Assembly (NCBI GenBank): GCA_023229465.1
Contig: JALNZE010000009.1
Location: forward strand, 73,224 to 137,223
Source of the DNA: Chitinophagaceae bacterium
Lineage (GTDB): Bacteria; Bacteroidota; Bacteroidia; Chitinophagales; Chitinophagaceae
Direction: 5' to 3'
DNA: 64,000 bases
The position numbers and the translations under genes were made by a program. The notes under the pieces are model-generated. The model was not told the DNA's origin, did not search any database, and saw only the letters and a list, made by a program, of their open reading frames with translations. This document shows, piece by piece, positions 55,803 to 63,932 of the stretch; within the stretch, counting starts at the first letter, position 1, and each line of letters begins with the position of its first letter.

Positions 55803-56084
55803 TTAGATGATAGCCAGGATATCGCTTTCACGCATGATCAGCAGATCCTGTCCGTCAATGGTAATTTCAGTTCCGGCATATTTACCATATAATACAGTAT
55901 CACCTACTTTTACAGTTACAGGCTCATCTTTTTTACCGGTTCCGGCAGCAACTACGGTTCCACGTTGTGGTTTCTCTTTTGCAGTATCCGGGATAATGAT
56001 TCCGCCTGCAGTTTTTTCTTCAGCAGCGGCAGGCTTAACAATTACTCTGTCGTGCAGAGGAGTAACGTTGAGTTTTTTTGCCAT
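55803..56084 (-). CDS. groS: Co-chaperonin GroES
   Basis: 93 aa. LHDRVIVKPAAAEEKTAGGI (mobile loop), IPDTAKEKPQRGTVVAAGTG and DTVLYGKYAGTEITIDGQDL are diagnostic. First gene of the groES-groEL operon; the 350-base upstream region has no CIRCE element. Confidence 0.99.
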   Translation of the reverse strand: MAKKLNVTPLHDRVIVKPAAAEEKTAGGIIIPDTAKEKPQRGTVVAAGTGKKDEPVTVKVGDTVLYGKYAGTEITIDGQDLLIMRESDILAII

Positions 56085-56204
56085 ACGTTATAGGTTTTTA
56101 ATTGATTGAGTTAATAATAACAGTTAGCAGTCAACGATTATTATGCCACAAGGCAGAATCAGGTCAAATTTTCAGAAATCAGGCCAAACTCCTTCAATGT
56201 CTGC

Positions 56205-56285
56205 ATAGACTGTCAGAAACCATGCAAAGATGGGCCGGTTTTTCGAATTACACCGTGCCAAAATTGCATAGTATATAAACTGTCA
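56205..56285. repeat. Direct repeat ATARACTGTCA pair upstream of groES
   Basis: ATAGACTGTCA and ATAAACTGTCA, 10 of 11 bases identical, 70 bases apart, flanking the presumed groES promoter. Candidate heat-shock regulator sites. Confidence 0.4.
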
Positions 56286-56375
56286 AAAGCGGTATTTCCA
56301 CCTCCCTATTCAATACAGTTCCTCCTAAATAATACTTCAATATTCAATATTCCGTGTTCAACATTCGATATTCAT

Positions 56376-56406
56376 TTTGTACCCGCCTGTTTAAACAATA
56401 TATTTG
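56376..56406 (+). promoter_or_regulatory. Promoter for nusB
   Basis: TTTG (56376-56379), exactly 19 bases, TATATTTG (56399-56406): full match to the Bacteroidota -33/-7 consensus, 25 bases before the ATG. Confidence 0.7.
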
Positions 56407-56430
56407 CCGCCTTGAACAAGTTCTTACCAG

Positions 56431-57363
56431 ATGATCAGTAGAAGAAATATACGTGTGAAAGTGATGCAGATACTCTATATAATAGAGGCTGCAGATAACC
56501 AGATCGCATTTAAAAACCCGGTTGATGAGTTACAGAAACAACTGGACAGAAGCCGTGAATTATTTGTATACCTGCTCTATTTTTTAACAGAAGTGGCCAG
56601 GTATGCCGAAACCAGCGCCCAAAAAAGGGCTTCCCGTAACCTGCCATCGCGGGAAGACCTGAACGTAAATATTAAAATAGCCGGCAACGAGTTCTTATGG
56701 CAGATACTGGAAAATGCCTCTTTTCAAAAAGCCCTTGAACTGGATGCCCCGGAAAAGTATATTGATAAGGACCTGGTTAAAAAAATATATACGAATCTTA
56801 CTGAAACTGACAAATACAAAGAATATATCTCACTCAGGGGCAGGGAGAAGAGTAAAGAAAAGGAAATCATCAAACTTATTTTTGTACAGTTGATGTTACC
56901 CAATGAATCGTTCATCACCCATTTGGAAGAATTGTTTACCAATTGGGATGATGATGCAGACATGATGGATCAGTTGATGCTCAACTTTATTCAGAAACCC
57001 GCGGGATATAACCTGCAGGAAATGCTAAGTCCTGAAAAATGGGACTTTGCCAAAACATTACTCACCACTACACTGGAAAAAAAGGAATACTGTGCCGAAT
57101 TAATCAAACCCAAACTAAAGAACTGGGATGCTGAACGGATTGCGGTGCTGGATATGGTACTGATGCGGATGGGCGTTTGTGAACTGCTGTATTTTGAAAC
57201 CATCCCTACCAAGGTTACGATCAATGAATATATTGACCTGGCTAAAGACTACAGTACGCCGCAAAGCGGCCAGTTTGTGAATGGTATCCTCGACAATATC
57301 CACAAAGAAATGCTGGAATCCGGAAAGATCAGGAAAGTTGATTTTAAGAACAAAGTATCATAA
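56431..57363 (+). CDS. nusB: Transcription antitermination factor NusB, long form
   Basis: 310 aa, twice the size of E. coli NusB (139 aa). The canonical helical NusB domain is C-terminal (about 175-305): KLKNWDAERIAVLDMVLMRM, ELLYFETIPTKVTINEYIDL and YSTPQSGQFVNGILDNI. The N-terminal half begins MISRRNIRVKVMQILYI, which itself resembles the NusB start, so it may be a duplicated half. The long form is typical of Bacteroidota. Acts with NusE in rRNA antitermination. Followed by yajC. Confidence 0.92.
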   Translation: MISRRNIRVKVMQILYIIEAADNQIAFKNPVDELQKQLDRSRELFVYLLYFLTEVARYAETSAQKRASRNLPSREDLNVNIKIAGNEFLWQILENASFQKALELDAPEKYIDKDLVKKIYTNLTETDKYKEYISLRGREKSKEKEIIKLIFVQLMLPNESFITHLEELFTNWDDDADMMDQLMLNFIQKPAGYNLQEMLSPEKWDFAKTLLTTTLEKKEYCAELIKPKLKNWDAERIAVLDMVLMRMGVCELLYFETIPTKVTINEYIDLAKDYSTPQSGQFVNGILDNIHKEMLESGKIRKVDFKNKVS

Positions 57364-57430
57364 CCTATCACTTATCTTTACAGTACTTACTTAAAAAAGT
57401 AAACAATCTTTAAAATAAAAACCATTTGAC

Positions 57431-57757
57431 ATGTTGCATTTAAATTCTATTTTATTACAGGCTGGCGCCGGTGGCGGTGGTATGGTACAGTTATTATTGA
57501 TGGGTGGTATCATCCTGGTATTCTGGCTGTTCATGATTCGTCCACAGGCAAAAAAGGCAAAAGAGCAGAAAAAATTTATTGAGAATCTGCAAAAAGGCGA
57601 TAAGGCGGTAACCATCGCGGGTATCCATGGTACGATCAATAAGATTAATGAAGATAATACCCTCCAGCTTGAAGTAAGCCCGGGCAGTTATCTTAAGATT
57701 GAAAAATCTACCATCAGTATGGAATGGTCTGCCGCGCTGAATAAGCCACAGGCATAG
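57431..57757 (+). CDS. yajC: Preprotein translocase subunit YajC
   Basis: 108 aa. An N-terminal membrane helix (about 12-36, VQLLLMGGIILVFWLFMIRP) ending in RPQAKKAKEQKKFIENLQKG, then a small beta domain (VTIAGIHGTINKINEDNTLQ). It associates with SecDF. Between nusB and coaE, a gene order often kept in this phylum. Confidence 0.95.
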   Translation: MLHLNSILLQAGAGGGGMVQLLLMGGIILVFWLFMIRPQAKKAKEQKKFIENLQKGDKAVTIAGIHGTINKINEDNTLQLEVSPGSYLKIEKSTISMEWSAALNKPQA

Positions 57758-57777
57758 CCTCTTCAACTAATTGCATA

Positions 57778-57808
57778 AAACCGGGCGATCTATTCACCCG
57801 GTTTTTTT
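57778..57808 (+). terminator. Terminator after yajC
   Basis: AAACCGGG (57778-57785) pairs with CCCGGTTT (57797-57804), followed by T-run. Confidence 0.8.
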
Positions 57809-57878
57809 ATGGAATTGACTGAAGGATTCAGGAGATTTGATAACTTACCATATAAATTGAACTAAATTATTTTATATA

Positions 57879-58481
57879 GTGGCTCTACGAATTGGTCTGA
57901 CAGGTGGTATAGGATCCGGCAAAAGTACAGTGGCCCATATTTTTAAAGTATTGGGTATACCTGTATTTGATGCCGACAGCGCCGCCAAGCAACTCATGGA
58001 AACAGATCCCGGGCTTCGTACAGCTTTGATTGAAAAATTTGGCCCGGATACTTTTACCAACGGCAAACTAAACAGAAAATACCTGGCTGCCCTTGTTTTT
58101 AAAGACGCTTTAAAACTGAACATGCTGAATGCACTGGTACACCCCTTTGCAATAGCCGCCGCCGAAAAATGGTCGGCAAAACAGGTAAGCGTTTATACCA
58201 TTAAGGAAGCCGCCCTTTTTTTTGAATCGGGCTCAGCCATCGGCATTGATTATATGATTGGGGTATCTTCTCCCGAACACCTTCGGATAAAAAGGGCGAT
58301 GAGCAGAGATGGCATAACCAGAGAGGAGGTAATTGCCAGGATGAAAAGACAAATACCGGCAGAGATTAAAATGCGCTTATGTGATTTTGTGATTGTAAAT
58401 GATGAACAGCAATTATTGATCCCGCAGGTATTGGAATTGCATGAACGGTTTATTAGGGAAGCCATTTTAATTAAGAATTAA
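57879..58481 (+). CDS. coaE: Dephospho-CoA kinase
   Basis: 200 aa starting with GTG at 57879, since the sequence GLTGGIGSGKST must be near the N-terminus. P-loop at residues 9-17, DADSAAKQLM (Asp of substrate site), KEAALFFESGSAIGIDYMIG and SRDGITREEVIARMKRQIPA follow the CoaE order. Phosphorylates the ribose 3'-hydroxyl of dephospho-CoA in the last step of CoA synthesis. The GTG start is unlike neighbouring genes. Confidence 0.96.
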   Translation: MALRIGLTGGIGSGKSTVAHIFKVLGIPVFDADSAAKQLMETDPGLRTALIEKFGPDTFTNGKLNRKYLAALVFKDALKLNMLNALVHPFAIAAAEKWSAKQVSVYTIKEAALFFESGSAIGIDYMIGVSSPEHLRIKRAMSRDGITREEVIARMKRQIPAEIKMRLCDFVIVNDEQQLLIPQVLELHERFIREAILIKN

Positions 58482-58517
58482 TAATTAGGGAATGCGCTAC
58501 TTCAAAAAGACAATGAT

Positions 58518-58841
58518 ATGACTATGATTGCATCTACACCAAACGCGCCTTATTATGCCGTTATCTTTACATCTGAACGCACACCCATCGATGATGGTTA
58601 TGCGCAGATGGCAGAACGAATGGTTGCTTTGGCTGCGGAACAGCCAGGGTATTTAGGGCATGAATCGGCACGCGAAGAAATGGGTATTACTGTTTCGTAC
58701 TGGGAAAGTTTGGAAGCTATTCAAAACTGGAAAAAAAATTCGGAGCACCTAATGGCGCAGGCACTGGGTAAGCATAAATGGTATGCAAAATATAAAACAC
58801 GCATCTGCAAAGTTGAAAGGGATTACGAATTCAACGTTTAA
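58518..58841 (+). CDS. Antibiotic biosynthesis monooxygenase-domain protein
   Basis: 107 aa. A ferredoxin-like single domain: YYAVIFTSERTPIDDGYAQM, a helix MAERMVALAAEQPGYLGHES, and VSYWESLEAIQNWKKNSEHL. ABM proteins include small monooxygenases and heme-degrading enzymes, but many are of unknown role. It starts 36 bases after coaE; its stop abuts the convergent methyltransferase. Confidence 0.85.
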   Translation: MTMIASTPNAPYYAVIFTSERTPIDDGYAQMAERMVALAAEQPGYLGHESAREEMGITVSYWESLEAIQNWKKNSEHLMAQALGKHKWYAKYKTRICKVERDYEFNV

Positions 58842-59792
58842 TTATTTGGTGATGCGATAGCACCAGCGTTTGAGTTTTCCTTCAAAATCGAATGGGGTAG
58901 TGGCTTTGGTGATGTCTTTTATTTCAGACGCTTTTATCAGATCCTGCTCCAATACAAACTTCGAATAATTTGTACTGAAATAAATAATGCCTTTATCGGT
59001 AATCGCTGCTAATGCATCATTGATTAATTCAACATGATCGCGTTGGATGTCGAGAAAGTCTTTCATCCGTTTACTATTACTAAAAGTTGGCGGATCCATA
59101 ATTACCAGGTCAAAACTATTAGGCCCCAGTGTTTTCAAATACTGTTTTACATCGTCATGATCAAAGCGATATTTTGTGCTGTCTTTTAAATGATTAATCA
59201 CAAAATTATCTTCGGCCCAATTCAAATAAGTCTTCGACAAATCAACCGATGTAACACTGGAAGCCCCACCAGCCGCGGCATACACCGAGAAAGAGCCGGT
59301 ATAACAAAATAAATTCAATACCCTTTTTTTATCAGATTGTTCCTTCACCATTTTTCGGGTAATGCGATGATCGAGAAAGAGACCGGTATCTAAATAGTCG
59401 GTTAGATTAACTAAAAATTTCAGCCCATTTTCTATCACGGTAAAGAATTCCTGTTTGGTGTCTATCTTCTCATACTGCCCTTCGCGGTGCGACATACGCT
59501 TGCGTTGCCTAACATACATTTTCGAAATATCAATACCTGTTATTTCACTAATAATCGCTAAACAACTATCCAGCCAGGTATCATAGTCTTCATCCGTCAG
59601 GCCATGCCGCCGAAGATATACGGCCAGGTATACTTTATCTTCATATAACTCAATGCAGAACGGGAATTCGGTCAGGTCATGATCGTAGATACGGTAACAA
59701 GAGAGCTGCATTCGCTTAGCCTGCTTGCTGCGGTGTTTAAATACTTTAGCCAGGCGGTTACGAAACATCTCAGATTTCAGTGATTCACTCAT
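58842..59792 (-). CDS. Class I SAM-dependent RNA methyltransferase (RlmI/RlmK-like)
   Basis: 316 aa. An N-terminal RNA-binding-like part (KHRSKQAKRMQLSCYRIYDH) and SAM core: NLFCYTGSFSVYAAAGGASS (motif I), SVDLSKTYLNWAEDNF, and the catalytic loop DPPTFSNSKRM followed by QRDHVELINDAL. This matches the C-terminal half of RlmL (RlmK, 23S rRNA m7G2069) and the RlmI family, where the DPP-TFSNS loop is shared. The exact base is not known. It lies 6 bases downstream of the aminotransferase gene. Confidence 0.9.
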   Translation of the reverse strand: MSESLKSEMFRNRLAKVFKHRSKQAKRMQLSCYRIYDHDLTEFPFCIELYEDKVYLAVYLRRHGLTDEDYDTWLDSCLAIISEITGIDISKMYVRQRKRMSHREGQYEKIDTKQEFFTVIENGLKFLVNLTDYLDTGLFLDHRITRKMVKEQSDKKRVLNLFCYTGSFSVYAAAGGASSVTSVDLSKTYLNWAEDNFVINHLKDSTKYRFDHDDVKQYLKTLGPNSFDLVIMDPPTFSNSKRMKDFLDIQRDHVELINDALAAITDKGIIYFSTNYSKFVLEQDLIKASEIKDITKATTPFDFEGKLKRWCYRITK

Positions 59793-59798
59793 GGCCGG

Positions 59799-60989
59799 TT
59801 AAGAGAGCGCTGCCAGGGCTTCTTTAATTCTGTCCCAGGCTCTTTCGATATTTGTCATACTATTCGCGAATGAAAAACGCACGCAATTGGGTTCTCCAAA
59901 AGCATCACCCATTACAGACGAAACATGCGCGGTATTCAATAAATACATACTAAAATCGGCTGCATTTTTAATCATTTCTTTTCCATTTGATTTGCCATAA
60001 TAAGCGCTTACATCAGGGAATACATAGAAGGCGCCCTGTGGTTCAAAACAGGTAAAACCGGGGATGGATTTTACCAGTTCCAGGGTTTTCTCTCTTCGCC
60101 TGGTAAACTCTTCCGTCATTTCTTCCGATGGACGCAGATCGCCTGTAAGCGCTGCCACAGCCGCTTTTTGTGTAATGGAACAGGTACCACTGGTAAACTG
60201 GCCCTGCAATTTTTCGCAGGCTTTGGTAATGGTGGTATTGCCGGCCATATAACCCAGTCTCCAGCCAGTCATGGCAAACCCTTTACTTAATCCATTAATC
60301 AATACCACACGGTCTTTCAGGTCGTTAAACTGCGCGATACTTTCATGCTTTCCAACAAAATTGATATACTCATATATTTCATCAGCCAGGATGGTAATGC
60401 AAGGATATTTTCTAAAAACCACTGCCAGCGCCTCCAGTTCTTCTTTACTATAAACTGCACCGGAAGGATTGCAGGGCGAAGAGAACATGAACAGTTTTGA
60501 TTGGGGAGTGATGGCTGCTGCTAATTCTTCGGGGGTTATTTTAAATCCATTTTTTACACTGGTTCTAATTTCAACCACTTTACCCCGGGCAATTTTTACC
60601 AATTCAGAATAGGTAACCCAGTAGGGGGTAGGTATAATTACCTCATCACCTTCATCAACCAGGGCTAAAATGGCATTGGCCAGACTTTGTTTGGCGCCGG
60701 TAGAGGTGATGATATTTTCGGGTAAATAATCCAGGTTATTATCGCGTTTCAGTTTGGTGCAAACGGCTTCGCGCAGGTCGGCAAAACCGGCAACGGGTGT
60801 ATAATGACTAAAGTTGTCGTTAATGGCTTTAATGGCGGCGTCCTTTATATGCCGGGGTGTATCAAAGTCGGGCTCACCCAAACTGAGGTCAATCACATCA
60901 ACCCCTTTGGCTCTTAATTCGCGGCCTAATTTGGCCATTTTTAGGGTTTCCGGCTCGGCAAACCTGTCTAACAGGGAAGAAAGTAACAT
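59799..60989 (-). CDS. aspC: PLP-dependent class I/II aminotransferase (aspartate aminotransferase type)
   Basis: 396 aa. LSLGEPDFDTPRHIKDAA, the GAKQSLANAILAL cofactor region, SPCNPSGAVYSKEEL, DEIYEYINF, the PLP lysine in NGLSKGFAMTGWRLGYM and the C-terminal FRVRFS-like CVRFSFANSMTNIERAWDRI. The best family fit is the AspB/AspC aspartate (or prephenate) aminotransferase group. Transfers amino groups between aspartate or other amino acids and 2-oxoglutarate. Confidence 0.93.
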   Translation of the reverse strand: MLLSSLLDRFAEPETLKMAKLGRELRAKGVDVIDLSLGEPDFDTPRHIKDAAIKAINDNFSHYTPVAGFADLREAVCTKLKRDNNLDYLPENIITSTGAKQSLANAILALVDEGDEVIIPTPYWVTYSELVKIARGKVVEIRTSVKNGFKITPEELAAAITPQSKLFMFSSPCNPSGAVYSKEELEALAVVFRKYPCITILADEIYEYINFVGKHESIAQFNDLKDRVVLINGLSKGFAMTGWRLGYMAGNTTITKACEKLQGQFTSGTCSITQKAAVAALTGDLRPSEEMTEEFTRRREKTLELVKSIPGFTCFEPQGAFYVFPDVSAYYGKSNGKEMIKNAADFSMYLLNTAHVSSVMGDAFGEPNCVRFSFANSMTNIERAWDRIKEALAALS

Positions 60990-61587
60990 ACAGACTATTG
61001 ATTAAAAAGAATGATTACATATTGTTTTTGCGGCGTAAAGTTCGGGGAAACAATCCAAACACTTGTAAGTTTTGATATTGGGTATTGAATTTGTGCCCGG
61101 GTTATTAAAAAAAGAAGTATCAAATAAAATATTTTGCTCATCCATATTTTTTTGTAGATTTATATCCCCTCATTTATTATTGATACCCCCACAAATGGTT
61201 TAATCGGGCATTGCTGTGCATACCTGCCTGGCGGGATTATTTTGTGTATGTATTTTACAACACTGAAAACTTACATTAAGCGAAAAAGGATATTTTAAAA
61301 ATTACCGGGCTATTTGAAAAGAGCAGGGTAGGATAGGGGGTTGTATTGGCAAAAGTTTTTTTAGTGACTACAATCATTTTAAATGGGTGATTATCAGAAA
61401 GGAAGGGGAAAATCTGCAAGTGAGGGTGTTCAAAACTTTCTTAAATTTAAGAGTTGGCTGTAATGCCTAATCAGGCTTTACGTTTTTATTCGGGGGACAA
61501 CCCAGTGGACGGTAAAACAGATGGACTTTCCGAATATGGTTTTTCGGCTAACGTATCACGGATGGACAATACAACAAACTTTATTAT
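60990..61587. other. 600-base gene-free stretch before the accessory block
   Basis: No credible ORF, RNA or terminator. It is AT-rich with many short T and A runs. Near 61073 a GATATTGGGTATTGAATTTG stretch resembles the AT-rich degenerate repeat upstream of nusB. A G-rich strip GGGTAGGATAGGGGG lies at about 61327. Base character differs from the housekeeping region to the left and fits the start of an inserted segment. Confidence 0.5.
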
Positions 61588-62079
61588 ATGGAAAGCAAGA
61601 CACCATTTGAACAATTGAACTACGTTCTCGAAAAATTACTTCACGATAGAGATTATTTGGACGTTAAAGAAGATTTTTTTAAAGAAAATGTTTTACCGGA
61701 AAAGGATGAGCATTACTTAAAAATGATTTTAAATAAACTCCACAAGGACGGCTATATTGATTTCATGGAAGGTGAAGCCAATAGAAAAACATATATAATA
61801 AATAGGGAAGCTGGGCACAACATGAATATCAGAAGAAATTTTAATGGCCAGTTATTTCTTGCAAATGGCGGATATGTCGGAGAGTACAAACGTAAGCAAG
61901 AAAAAGAAACTAATCGTCAACTTTACGATGGTAGAATGGAAACAACAGCCGGTAATCTTGCGGAATGGACGAAACGTTTAGCGATTCGGACTCGATATTT
62001 GATGTGGGCGACATGGGCCGTTGCTGCTGGTGCGATTGGGTTGGTTGTTTGGGAGATATGGGATTCCTGTCATAAATAA
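61588..62079 (+). CDS. Winged-helix protein with C-terminal membrane segment
   Basis: 163 aa. N-terminal helices (FEQLNYVLEKLLHDRDYLDV, EDEHYLKMILNKLHKDGYID-type, with a wing about NRKTYIINREAG) resemble a winged helix (about 5-70). The middle is charged (GEYKRKQEKETNRQLYD). A single membrane helix lies at about 137-156 (LMWATWAVAAGAIGLVVWEI). No enzymatic domain. Such wHTH-plus-helix proteins are scattered in Bacteroidota accessory regions with unknown roles. First gene of the AT-rich block. Confidence 0.65.
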   Translation: MESKTPFEQLNYVLEKLLHDRDYLDVKEDFFKENVLPEKDEHYLKMILNKLHKDGYIDFMEGEANRKTYIINREAGHNMNIRRNFNGQLFLANGGYVGEYKRKQEKETNRQLYDGRMETTAGNLAEWTKRLAIRTRYLMWATWAVAAGAIGLVVWEIWDSCHK

Positions 62080-62146
62080 TCATATGAATTGCCATGACTA
62101 TAAGTTAAAAACATATTGTCAGCATTTAATTTTAAAACCATTTTTT

Positions 62147-62404
62147 ATGGCACCACTTTTTGAGATTTTTAAATTCAATAATGTTCCTTATGCTGAATTG
62201 ACGGACGAACCTGGCAAAAATGAAATAGAATCGTGGGTTGACAAATTAAAAGATACTGACATAGCCAAGCAAATTTTAATGGACTATTCACATGGCTGTA
62301 TCAACATTCGAACATTTGAAATGGCAGACGAAGACGAAAGCTATATTGTTGATATCATACCAAAAGACCTGTTCGCAAAAGTTCTTAAAATTGTATACCC
62401 TTAA
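62147..62404 (+). CDS. Small unknown protein
   Basis: 85 aa from MAPLFEIF; an alternative ATG at 62084 gives 106 aa with a Cys/Lys/His-rich start. It contains NVPYAELTDEPGKNEIESWV and a beta-hairpin-like DYSHGCINIRTFEMADEDES, then YIVDIIPKDLFAKVLKIVYP. No recognised family. Lies 67 bases (or 4 with the longer start) after the winged-helix gene and 20 bases before the retropepsin-like gene. Confidence 0.45.
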   Translation: MAPLFEIFKFNNVPYAELTDEPGKNEIESWVDKLKDTDIAKQILMDYSHGCINIRTFEMADEDESYIVDIIPKDLFAKVLKIVYP

Positions 62405-62424
62405 TTTAACCGAATAAATACATT

Positions 62425-63507
62425 ATGAGAAATTGCTTCATTATAATTTTATTTCTTTGTGCAAGTAATGCCTCCAGCCAACTAAAAATATCTGACTTGA
62501 CTCGCATCAAAGTAGGTACTGCCCTACTTGAGTCGAGAAATGAATATGATAAAATTCTGAATACTAAGGGTGAACTCAGAAAATTAGATAGAGTTTCAAG
62601 TGTATATAGATATAGTTTTAATAATTTGATATTTAATTATTGTGAAAACACATACTATGAATTCTTATATGTGAATGACATACTTTCAAATTTAGAAATA
62701 GAAATGGAATACCTATATTCCAAGGATAAATACGAATCCTCAAAATTTGTTCAATCTTTAGAAACGATTCTTTCTTCTATTAATGACAACAATGCTTTTT
62801 TAAAATTCCAGCCAAAATATAGTGATCTTAGTATTAAGAAAATTCATCAAAAGGTGGACAATATTGATTCTATCTTTTATGCAACAAAACTAGATGAGAC
62901 GGGTGGCAAAAACATATACCAAGGCGCTAATGTTTATTTTTTTGAATCGGACCTAAATCATAGGTTTATAACACTGATGATAGACATATTTAAGCGTACA
63001 AAAAATACTAGTAGCAAGGAAGAAGAAATTGGTCTTAGAATAGTTTTACGTCAAACTACAGAAAAACTTCAAGAATACCATGACAAATTTTTGGCAGGCA
63101 CATGGAAATCTGTTGATGAAAAGAACAGTATCGATTTGACATTTGAAAATGGAGTGTATAAATTGCCCGTGAATTTAAACGGCGTAATGTCTTTAAATTT
63201 TACTTTGGATTTGGGAGCTTCAGACGTCTCCATAAGTCCAGATGTTTTTTTAGTTCTTTATCGAGCAGGTACAATAAACGAATCAGATTTTATAGGAACC
63301 GAAACGTACAAGTTTGCAGATGGCTCAACTGCAAAAAGTAATGTATTTAATTTGAAAACTTTGAAAATTGGTGACATTGAAATTAAAGATGTAAGGACTT
63401 CAATTTCAAATAACCTTAATAGCCCCCTTCTTTTGGGACAAAGTGCATTAAAGAAATTGCCTTCTTATAAAATTGACAATCAAAAAAACAAATTAATTAT
63501 TGACTGA
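62425..63507 (+). CDS. Secreted retropepsin-like protein with altered catalytic triplet
   Basis: 360 aa with a signal peptide (MRNCFIIILFLCASNASSQ). Residues about 25-230 are helical and charged. The C-terminal 120 residues match the Bacteroidota retropepsin-like aspartic protease domain: MSLNFTLDLGASDVSISPDV, KFADGSTAKSNVFN, LKTLKIGDIEIKDVRTSI and SPLLLGQSALKKL. The active-site triplet reads Asp262-Leu263-Gly264 where Asp-Thr/Ser-Gly is the rule; the Leu may abolish or change activity. The longer N-terminal part has no known domain. Codon use is AT-rich compared with the housekeeping genes. Confidence 0.75.
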   Translation: MRNCFIIILFLCASNASSQLKISDLTRIKVGTALLESRNEYDKILNTKGELRKLDRVSSVYRYSFNNLIFNYCENTYYEFLYVNDILSNLEIEMEYLYSKDKYESSKFVQSLETILSSINDNNAFLKFQPKYSDLSIKKIHQKVDNIDSIFYATKLDETGGKNIYQGANVYFFESDLNHRFITLMIDIFKRTKNTSSKEEEIGLRIVLRQTTEKLQEYHDKFLAGTWKSVDEKNSIDLTFENGVYKLPVNLNGVMSLNFTLDLGASDVSISPDVFLVLYRAGTINESDFIGTETYKFADGSTAKSNVFNLKTLKIGDIEIKDVRTSISNNLNSPLLLGQSALKKLPSYKIDNQKNKLIID

Positions 63508-63569
63508 GAAGAAAGGCTACAGCGGGGACACAGACATTAATGGCTTGACATTTATTTTATAGTTGACAC

Positions 63570-63893
63570 ATGGAAAATTTACAATACTTTATACTGGAAG
63601 AAATTTATCTGCGATATAACAGCAGAACCGGAACAGAATTAAAGAGATTCATTAAAGAAAAATTAGGTAAAGAACCAAGTGATTTAGAATTTACAAAGGA
63701 TATAAAGTCCGTTCTTGATGACTTAGAAGAAATGAAGATGATTATTTGGGATGCCAGCCCGATGAACGAAAAGGGAAATGGTTTTCCTGAATCAAAAAAA
63801 TATAAGGAGTTATTAGGCTCTGAATCAGCAAATGGTGAAAAGCAAACTTTTGAAAATATTTATGTGGAAGTCCAATTATTAATGAGAGCATAA
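63570..63893 (+). CDS. Small winged-helix-like protein
   Basis: 107 aa. MENLQYFILEEIYLRYNSRT and ELKRFIKEKLGKEPSDLEFT are helices that with the strand MKMIIWDASPMNEKG look like a winged-helix fold related to the N-terminus of the first block gene. No membrane segment or catalytic motif. A 62-base gap separates it from the retropepsin-like gene. Confidence 0.5.
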   Translation: MENLQYFILEEIYLRYNSRTGTELKRFIKEKLGKEPSDLEFTKDIKSVLDDLEEMKMIIWDASPMNEKGNGFPESKKYKELLGSESANGEKQTFENIYVEVQLLMRA

Positions 63894-63932
63894 TTTAGTG
63901 ATACATTAAAATTTATTTTGTATCTTTATGAG

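Larger units (their letters stand above)
56085..56430. promoter_or_regulatory. Divergent control region between groES and nusB
   Basis: 346 bases without a gene. It holds two direct repeats ATAGACTGTCA (56205-56215) and ATAAACTGTCA (56275-56285), a near-match -7 box for groES on the minus strand (CATCTTTG, 56225-56232), an AT-rich stretch of imperfect TTCAATATTC-like repeats (56336-56372) and the nusB promoter. No CIRCE or sigma-32-like site was found. Confidence 0.5.

Noticed and set aside
56254..56260. TGGCACG on the minus strand as a sigma-54 -24 element before groES
   Set aside because: No TTGC-type -12 element at the required distance.
56085..56430. CIRCE element for groESL
   Set aside because: The TTAGCACTC-N9-GAGTGCTAA pattern is not present in the upstream region.
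61588..63893. Integron gene-cassette array
   Set aside because: The gene spacings are small but no repeated attC-like sites with GTTRRRY/RYYYAAC arms are found, and no integrase is present.
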